A DNA stretch of 64,000 bases, taken from the NCBI GenBank assembly GCA_947501115.1, contig CANMVX010000012.1, positions 39,788 through 103,787 of the forward strand, given 5' to 3'. The translations under genes were made by a program, and so were the position numbers. The stretch's first letter is position 1; each line of letters begins with the position of its first letter. Below are positions 58,276 to 64,000 of the stretch, one piece after another. This DNA comes from Haliscomenobacteraceae bacterium (lineage in GTDB: Bacteria > Bacteroidota > Bacteroidia > Chitinophagales > Saprospiraceae). Under the pieces are notes generated by a model, which saw nothing but the letters and a program-made list of their open reading frames with translations, searched no databases and was not told the DNA's origin.

Positions 58276-59675
58276 TCGTTTCTATTTTCCCTTGATAATC
58301 GAATTCTTGGATCGGTGACAACAAGTAATACATCTGATACAATGAGACCCACTGCTGTGAGTACGGAAACGAGTAAAACGAATGAGTAAACCGTAGTAAA
58401 ATCCTGGCTGAGCATTGAGTCTATAAATAATCTACCCATACCAGGAATATTAAAAATAACCTCAATAACCACGGAACCTGTAATTAAAGCGGGAATGATG
58501 CCGGCAACAAAAACGATTTGTGGCAATAGGGCATTAGGAAGTGCGTGTATAAAATAAAGCCGTGCCTTTGATATCCCTTTTGTTTTAGCAAACAGCATAT
58601 AAGGCTCATTGAGAACTTTAGAGAAAGTGGACTGCATGTAACTTGTCAAATAAGCCGCCAGACCATAAGCCATACAAAAAACGGGAAGGCTTAACTGAAG
58701 TAAAAAAAGTATCGGTTGGCTCAAAAATCCTCCCTCTCTTTGGAGGTTAGACCAACCACTAATGCTAAAAAAGGAGAATCCGTATTCTGGCAAAGTAGCT
58801 TGAAATAATAACATACTACCCACCCAAAAAGCCGGTAAAGCATAAAGTGCGAGTAAAAAATTGTTTATCCAGTGCAACCACCGGCTCTTGGGAAGGATCG
58901 CCATTAAAATCCCAACAGGCATGGCAAACATATAAGCCAGAAGTATAGCCAATCCATTCACCCACAATGTCCAGGGAATAGCTTCTTTTAATTTATCTAA
59001 TACGGGACGACCATCTCTGGAAGAGATACCAATATCACCCTGGATAATTTTACTAAACCAACGGTGAAACTGATTATCGAAACCATTCCATCCCGGAGAA
59101 GGAAGCCATGAAAAAAAAGAAGGTGTTTCTTGAGACAATTGATCCAACAGGTGCTCTATTTTCCTCAATTCTTCAATATATGGCTCCCTCATTTCGTCAG
59201 AAACTTGACAAGCGGCTTTTACCGCCGACAAGTCAGACGTATTAGCCATTTCTTGTAATTGCTGTTTCCAGAATATTGATACTGGCCCATTTTCAGTCTG
59301 TGCAACTTTTTCATAAAATGATGTCAACGCCTGGAAATATGTCTGAACTAAAGCCCAATCTCCTGTACCTAATAATAATTTTTTTTGAACTTTTACCGCC
59401 TCAGGATACTGAACTTTATAAAAAGTATCTGGAAACATGACAGGCTTCATAGCAAAATAAAAAAGAGGTCGGTCGAGATTCAATCTTACTGCTTCAGCTC
59501 TATAGACTTTTTCTGCAGCGAGCGGATGGACATAAAACGACCCATTTGATCTTGCTTTGCTTTGAAGCATAACCACATCAACTGTGGCCATTTTCTGAAG
59601 AAAAAAAAGACAGACAGATATTATCCATAAAGATAAAAGTAGGGTGCTAATTCTTTTTAATAAATAAGTTAGCAT
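58272..59675 (-). CDS. ABC transporter permease, OppB-like, with periplasmic insertion
   Basis: 467 residues against about 306 for E. coli OppB. TM1 is about 9-28. The usual family stretch AVRLNLDRPLFYFAM (about 62-76) is separated from FSKIIQGDIGISSRDGRPVL (about 207-226) by roughly 125 residues that do not belong to the family; in ordinary OppB these two motifs are close. The insert is helical and charged. The C-terminal half is normal, with the EAA loop EPYMLFAKTKGISKARLYFI and IEVIFNIPGMGRLFIDSM. It precedes the OppC-type gene (ATGA overlap) and follows the binding protein by 9 bases. Confidence 0.9.
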   Translation of the reverse strand: MLTYLLKRISTLLLSLWIISVCLFFLQKMATVDVVMLQSKARSNGSFYVHPLAAEKVYRAEAVRLNLDRPLFYFAMKPVMFPDTFYKVQYPEAVKVQKKLLLGTGDWALVQTYFQALTSFYEKVAQTENGPVSIFWKQQLQEMANTSDLSAVKAACQVSDEMREPYIEELRKIEHLLDQLSQETPSFFSWLPSPGWNGFDNQFHRWFSKIIQGDIGISSRDGRPVLDKLKEAIPWTLWVNGLAILLAYMFAMPVGILMAILPKSRWLHWINNFLLALYALPAFWVGSMLLFQATLPEYGFSFFSISGWSNLQREGGFLSQPILFLLQLSLPVFCMAYGLAAYLTSYMQSTFSKVLNEPYMLFAKTKGISKARLYFIHALPNALLPQIVFVAGIIPALITGSVVIEVIFNIPGMGRLFIDSMLSQDFTTVYSFVLLVSVLTAVGLIVSDVLLVVTDPRIRLSRENRNE

Positions 59676-59684
59676 AATCCCTAA

Positions 59685-61448
59685 TTAGTCTTTAACGAGT
59701 TTGAAAGCTAAGGGGTGAAAGCCAGGCCACGCAGCTGTAGAAACCGCTTCAAATCTTTTGTGGATAACCAAACGCTCCTGAGGACAAAACAACATGATTT
59801 CAGGTTGCTCTTCATAAATTTCTGCCTGCAACTTTTTTGAAATCATCCATCTTTTAGATTGATTAGGCTCTCTTTCCATTGCATCAATCCATTCATCTGT
59901 TTTTTCATTACCAAAACCACTTCGATTATCCGCATCGGTGCGCCAATTTTGTGAAGGACTCCACTGAGGTGTGATAGAACGGCCTGCTGAAATCATTTCG
60001 AATTCCCTGCTACGTAATTTATCAAGGAGTGTATTAGCATCTTTAGCATCGATAATTACATCTATACCGGCTTTTCTTGCATTACTTTTTATAAGTTCAG
60101 CGAGCGTCATAGAACTAGCTTTACTGGCATTAGCTAGATATTTGACGCTCAGTGCAGTCTTTTTGCCCCCAAGTTTTTTATCTAAAATACCATCCTTATC
60201 TGTATCGCTCCACCCTGCTTCTGCCAATAACTTTTTAGCTTTCTCAATAGAAAAAGTTATAGGTTTAAGATCTGCATTATATTCTGCCGAACTTGGGTGT
60301 AAAGGTGTTGCGCATCTTGTCCCGAAACCAATAAAAACATTCTCGATAAGTTCATCCACATCAATAGCATGAGCAAAGGCTCTCCTTACTTTTTTGTCAG
60401 AAAGAATAGGCAATCTGGTGTTTAAGGAAATATAATAACTACTTAAAGAGGAAGGAGTATAGAAAGAAAAATGCGCTTTTGTTGTACTGTCTGACTTTAA
60501 AGCCAAAAAATCTTCCGGAGCAATATTTTGCATAACATCTATTTCCTCGTTTTTTAAAGCGGCCAAAGCAGACACAGGGTCTGGAATAATCTTAAATAAC
60601 AATTTATCGGGAAAAGCTTGAAAAGCAGGATTATCTGTAGCGAGTTTATCTCCCCACCAGGCTTGCTTTTTTTCTAATAATATTTCCTGACCCGATTGCC
60701 AGGACACCAACTTATAAGGTCCTGCACCATTAACACCTTCCGGATTTCTGCTAAAAAATTCCCCTAAATAATAATCTGCAAAATCCTTAATGAATGGGTA
60801 ATTTTTTAGTTGATTTTCTGGTGACGGGTCACTAATGAGTTTTATTAATGAAACGGTATCAAGGCTTTTATCTGCATCAAAAATATGTCTTGGGAGTACA
60901 GGAACCACATTCGTCAGAGCCTCAAGACCAGCAAAATACGTATCATTTAAAATAATAGTGAATTTTTTAGGATTCATTTTATCTATATCAAATGACTGGA
61001 TATTCTCCAAAAAAGTTCTGTACCCAAGGGTAGGTAAGAAAGGATTAAAAACTAATTTCAGTGTGGCTTCATAATCAGCAGCCGTAACTGGTTTACCATC
61101 GTCCCAAACGGCTTCTTCCCTGATTTCAAAACTATATTTTGTTCCACCTTCAAAAACACCACTTTTTATTAGTTCGATTTTAGGGGTCTCCTTTAATAAC
61201 TGAGGTACCAATACCAAAGTAGTTGGATCATAATTCATTAAATATACATGCAGCGGATCAAAGACTTGTCTTGCATAAGAAATGGTACTGAGCAGTGGAT
61301 TTAATCTGTCTGGTTCGGCTTCCAGACGAATGGATACCTCATTAGAGGATCTTTTGTGCATACTTGACTGTTCTACTTTTCCGCAAGACGAAGAAAACAG
61401 AATCAAAATAGCTAGGGGGGCTAACAAAAAGAATTTCATTTCAATCAT
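59685..61448 (-). CDS. peptide/nickel-type ABC substrate-binding lipoprotein (family 5)
   Basis: 587 residues. Lipobox ILFSSSCGKV anchors it to a membrane. The family 5 signature is at about 35-110 (RLEAEPDRLNPLLSTISYAR, KYSFEIREEAVWDDGKPVTA) with the long ligand-binding lobes following, including KVRRAFAHAIDVDELIENV. A second in-frame ATG three codons downstream (MKFFLLAPL) may be the true start. It is the first gene of a three-gene unit with two permeases. No ATP-binding protein gene is found nearby. Confidence 0.92.
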   Translation of the reverse strand: MIEMKFFLLAPLAILILFSSSCGKVEQSSMHKRSSNEVSIRLEAEPDRLNPLLSTISYARQVFDPLHVYLMNYDPTTLVLVPQLLKETPKIELIKSGVFEGGTKYSFEIREEAVWDDGKPVTAADYEATLKLVFNPFLPTLGYRTFLENIQSFDIDKMNPKKFTIILNDTYFAGLEALTNVVPVLPRHIFDADKSLDTVSLIKLISDPSPENQLKNYPFIKDFADYYLGEFFSRNPEGVNGAGPYKLVSWQSGQEILLEKKQAWWGDKLATDNPAFQAFPDKLLFKIIPDPVSALAALKNEEIDVMQNIAPEDFLALKSDSTTKAHFSFYTPSSLSSYYISLNTRLPILSDKKVRRAFAHAIDVDELIENVFIGFGTRCATPLHPSSAEYNADLKPITFSIEKAKKLLAEAGWSDTDKDGILDKKLGGKKTALSVKYLANASKASSMTLAELIKSNARKAGIDVIIDAKDANTLLDKLRSREFEMISAGRSITPQWSPSQNWRTDADNRSGFGNEKTDEWIDAMEREPNQSKRWMISKKLQAEIYEEQPEIMLFCPQERLVIHKRFEAVSTAAWPGFHPLAFKLVKD

Positions 61449-61458
61449 TTAATTAGGA

Positions 61459-61466
61459 CAAAAATA
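61459..61466 (-). promoter_or_regulatory. -7 box TATTTTTG before the transporter unit
   Basis: An exact TAnnTTTG match 10 bases upstream of the ATG at 61448. With no -33 TTTG at the expected distance this is only a candidate; it would give a very short leader. Confidence 0.4.
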
Positions 61467-61562
61467 CAAGGTAAAAAGGACTATTGCACCTTTATTACGC
61501 ATTTTATTGAAATATGGAACTTTTAGGTGGTAAAATCGTTGATTATAGACAAATTCTATCTA

Positions 61563-62465
61563 ATGAAAACAATACTTATCGCCGGTGGAACAGGACTTGT
61601 TGGGCAACTTTTAGCACAAACACTTAAAGACGAAGGGTATAACATTCGTTTGATAAGCAGGTCTAAACCAGCAAATCCCATTTTTCCTACTTTCCTATGG
61701 AATGTTGAAAAAGGTGTCGCTTATGGAAACGCATTCAAAGAAGTAGATATTGTAATAAATCTTGCGGGTACTGGCGTTGCAGACAAACTATGGACTGAAC
61801 GCAGAAAAAAGGAGATAACTGAAAGCCGGGTAAAAAGTAATCAATTACTAGCCTATTGTTTTAAAAATTATCACAGACCTGCCTTATATCTTTCTGCCGG
61901 AGCCATTGGGTTTTACGGTGATAGAGACAATGAAATACTGACAGAAGAACATGCTGCAGGTGACGATTTTCTATCAAAAAGTTGTACAGCGTGGGAAAAT
62001 GCTGTTTTTGAAACAGCTGACCATGAAACCAGGTTAGTCCTATTTAGAATAGGTATTGTGCTCAGCCCAAGGGGAGGTGCCCTTCAAAAAATGTTATTAC
62101 CATGGAAAATGGGCATATCAACGTCGTTTAATCCGGGGAATCAATGGTATTCATGGATTCATGAAAAAGATCTGGTTAGACTCTTCCTTTTTGCTATTCA
62201 AAATGAACAAGTAGAAGGAATTTACAACGCAGTGGCCCCAAATCCAGAGAAAATGTATGATTTTGCCAAAGCAATGAATGCACAAAGTAAATTACCCTGG
62301 CGCATGGTCTGGTCAATCCCTCGTAAATTATTAACAACGGCCATGGGGGAAATGTCCACAGTGCTTACTCACAGCACACGGGTATCTTCAGAAAAAATAA
62401 TGAGCGCAGGCTTCCAGTTCACCTTTAAGAAAATGGATGAGGCGCTAAAAAATCTCATTGGCTAG
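61563..62465 (+). CDS. TIGR01777-family NAD(P)-binding epimerase-like protein
   Basis: 300 residues from ATG 61563 (MKTILIAGG), preferred over 61527 because it places the nucleotide-binding motif GGTGLVGQLL right at the start. A Rossmann-fold sugar-nucleotide-epimerase-like domain follows (INLAGTGVADKLWTERRKKE, YLSAGAIGFYGDRDNEILTE, FRIGIVLSPRGGALQKMLLP), then the C-terminal part with WSIPRKLLTTAMGEMSTVL of the family. Substrate is unknown. It overlaps the convergent gene ending at 62455 by 11 bases. Confidence 0.9.
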   Translation: MKTILIAGGTGLVGQLLAQTLKDEGYNIRLISRSKPANPIFPTFLWNVEKGVAYGNAFKEVDIVINLAGTGVADKLWTERRKKEITESRVKSNQLLAYCFKNYHRPALYLSAGAIGFYGDRDNEILTEEHAAGDDFLSKSCTAWENAVFETADHETRLVLFRIGIVLSPRGGALQKMLLPWKMGISTSFNPGNQWYSWIHEKDLVRLFLFAIQNEQVEGIYNAVAPNPEKMYDFAKAMNAQSKLPWRMVWSIPRKLLTTAMGEMSTVLTHSTRVSSEKIMSAGFQFTFKKMDEALKNLIG

Positions 62466-62886
62466 GTAATATATCTTTTTTTTCTACCACAAGATCTGAA
62501 AATTTACCCGAGAATCTGGTTGCCTTTATGATGTGATTATCTATCCAATGATAGTTTCCTCCTCGTGGTTTGCCGAATATTATCCCGTGGTACTTAAATC
62601 CGTTTTTGGTCAACCAAGCTTCCGTGACAGCGCGATGCTCCTCTGTTCTGGAGGTAAAAAAATAAATACTGTGCCCTTCTTCAAACCATTTATTTATAAT
62701 TTTAAGTGCATCCGGAAAAGGCATTACGGAAATCATTCTTTCGGGCTCTTCGTTAGGAATATCATCACAGACAGTTCCATCAATATCGATTAAAAAATTT
62801 TTCACATTTTCAGGAAGAAGTGGGCTCAGTGCCTCTCCTTTTTCGTTGAATGCGTGTTGCAGGCGGGAATCATTAGATTGTTGCAT
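62455..62886 (-). CDS. HAD-superfamily protein of unknown substrate
   Basis: 143 residues. HAD motif I with both aspartates is FLIDIDGTVCDD, motif II is FFTSRTEEHR, and a Lys appears in GKPRGGNYHW. The motif IV acidic pair is only partly kept (HWIDNHII). This conserved Bacteroidota protein is sometimes labelled as phosphoheptose isomerase in databases, but nothing in the sequence looks like SIS-type isomerases. Phosphatase activity is likely but not shown. The gene is between an epimerase gene and an M23 peptidase gene. Confidence 0.75.
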   Translation of the reverse strand: MQQSNDSRLQHAFNEKGEALSPLLPENVKNFLIDIDGTVCDDIPNEEPERMISVMPFPDALKIINKWFEEGHSIYFFTSRTEEHRAVTEAWLTKNGFKYHGIIFGKPRGGNYHWIDNHIIKATRFSGKFSDLVVEKKDILPSQ

Positions 62887-62900
62887 ATTCAGTTAAATGG

Positions 62901-63815
62901 TTAGAAAGAGATAAAATCAGTGGGATCCATAACGATTCCTTTATACCACAACTCAAAATGAAGATGAGGTCCGTCTGTTTTTGTACCTGTGTTACCAATA
63001 ATGGCGATGGCTTCGCCAGCTTTCACAAAGGCGCCCACTTTTTTTAAAAGGGCGGCATTGTGCTTATAAAAAGTGATTAAGTTGTTGGCATGTTGAATAC
63101 CTATCGTATGACCAGTCTCTAAGGTCCAATCTGCTAAAAAAACATAGCCTGATAATGCGGCTTTTATCGCCGTATTTTTTGGCGCAACGATGTCAACACC
63201 GATATGATTTTTTTTAAGATCAAATTGAGATGTAATCTCCCCTTTCAGAGGATTCACAAAAAAGATACCTTCAATGGGAAGATCCTCCGACTTACTAAAC
63301 CCGGAATAACGCGATCTCTTGGCGAGATTACCTATCTTTTCCAGTTCCACCTCTTTTCTTAATTGATTGTCTTCTTCCGAGGGGGAAGCAATGTTTTTCT
63401 CCTCCAGATTCACTAAATTACTCAATAAGTTTTTTTCCGGAACGGGAATATCATCAACGGTTTCAACATCACCTGTTAACATGCGTCTTACGTTCGTCAA
63501 ATAAATTCTTTGCGCACTCATTTCATTCTCAATATCTTCCACCTTACGCATTAAACTTAAGACCTCCTCACTACTACTTCCCAGGCCATATCCTGGCAAA
63601 TATCTTTTTATTGGCGTCACGGCAATAAAGAGCAGAGCTAAAAATCCGACGAAGACCAAAATACTACTCCCCAATAAATAAAAATTAAATAAAGTAAGTT
63701 TGAAAGAGGCAATTTCCTGAAAAGTATCCTCGTTCATTATAACCAAACGAAATTTATTTTTTAGGTTTTCTCTAAATTGTGCCCAGCCTTCCTTATTAAA
63801 AATATTTGTCGCCAT
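62901..63815 (-). CDS. M23-family peptidase with one membrane helix
   Basis: 304 residues from ATG 63815 (MATNIFNKEG); six codons earlier another ATG exists. A cytosolic basic part precedes one membrane helix (about 45-68: LLGSSILVFVGFLALLFIAV), then a coiled coil and linker (about 85-175). The M23 domain at about 195-304 keeps HxxxD as NHIGVDIVAP and the second metal motif HLHFELW, with GNTGTKTDGPHLHFE. It should cut peptidoglycan cross-links in the periplasm or regulate a cutter, as in cell-shape or division proteins. The 185 bases between its start and the window edge hold no gene. Confidence 0.92.
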   Translation of the reverse strand: MATNIFNKEGWAQFRENLKNKFRLVIMNEDTFQEIASFKLTLFNFYLLGSSILVFVGFLALLFIAVTPIKRYLPGYGLGSSSEEVLSLMRKVEDIENEMSAQRIYLTNVRRMLTGDVETVDDIPVPEKNLLSNLVNLEEKNIASPSEEDNQLRKEVELEKIGNLAKRSRYSGFSKSEDLPIEGIFFVNPLKGEITSQFDLKKNHIGVDIVAPKNTAIKAALSGYVFLADWTLETGHTIGIQHANNLITFYKHNAALLKKVGAFVKAGEAIAIIGNTGTKTDGPHLHFELWYKGIVMDPTDFISF

Positions 63816-64000
63816 GTTATGAAATTTAAGCAAAAAGAAGATTTTTCAACATACAATAAAATACAAAGGTTACAGTTTTCTTTCTAACTTCGAAAATAAA
63901 ATAAAACAAGAAGTTAATTAAGCCCTCAATTTTATAATAAATAACGAAATTTGAGCTTATTTATGTGTAATAAAAATATTTTAGTTTTGAAAAGCCTGAC

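Overview
The window is a stretch of an AT-rich Bacteroidota chromosome. The evidence is a SusC/SusD outer-membrane pair, an ECF sigma factor with a FecR anti-sigma factor, a type IX secretion (Por) C-terminal sorting domain, promoters of the TTTG-N19-21-TAnnTTTG type, and a zinc-free L36. A Saprospiria- or Cytophagia-like member is plausible, but the sequence does not let me fix the family. I see no mobile element, CRISPR array, rRNA or tRNA.

Layout. 1-2690: ECF sigma factor, T9SS-secreted protein and a FecR protein cut by the window edge (all minus). 2908-5839: an AraC-type regulator followed by a two-gene unit (FAH-family hydrolase/dehydratase plus ketoglutarate-semialdehyde-type dehydrogenase) that suggests oxidative sugar-acid breakdown. 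5953-9472: a DUF2157-like membrane protein, then a plus-strand pair made of a small secreted protein with five 17-residue repeats and a PorE-like OmpA protein. 9945-13587: sucD, a divIC/ftsB-like gene, eno and carA. 13767-32787: one uninterrupted minus-strand block, str-S10-spc-alpha (rpsL to rplQ), with fusA, secY, map, infA, rpmJ and rpoA; a consensus promoter lies before rpsL and a strong terminator after rplQ. 33007-39529: acyl-ACP thioesterase (plus), then a minus-strand run of beta-mannosidase, dCTP deaminase, myo-inositol oxygenase and an SGLT-type symporter. 39673-46199: a PLP decarboxylase, then SusC, SusD and a small lipoprotein, closed by a bidirectional terminator. 46267-49116: a double-domain esterase and a LacI-type regulator with a palindromic operator. 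49175-56775: upp coupled to a polysaccharide deacetylase-like gene, an outer-membrane protein, lipA, an alkaline-phosphatase-fold protein, dprA, a cystathionine gamma-synthase/lyase and HU. 56937-63815: a small lipoprotein, an Opp/Yej-like transporter without its ATPases, a TIGR01777 epimerase, a HAD-like protein and an M23 peptidase.

How it fits together. The centre is housekeeping: translation, Sec export, central carbon metabolism, pyrimidine synthesis and salvage. The flanks are polymer and sugar use typical of a heterotrophic bacteroidote: TonB-dependent uptake, beta-mannoside cleavage, inositol to glucuronate, and oxidation of keto-deoxy sugar acids to 2-oxoglutarate. The most unusual observations are an alkaline phosphatase homologue that has lost its nucleophile and nearly all metal ligands, a cysteine-bracketed 17-residue repeat protein, a sigma/anti-sigma pair split by a secreted-protein gene, a fused pair of esterase domains, and an OppB-type permease with an insertion of roughly 125 residues.
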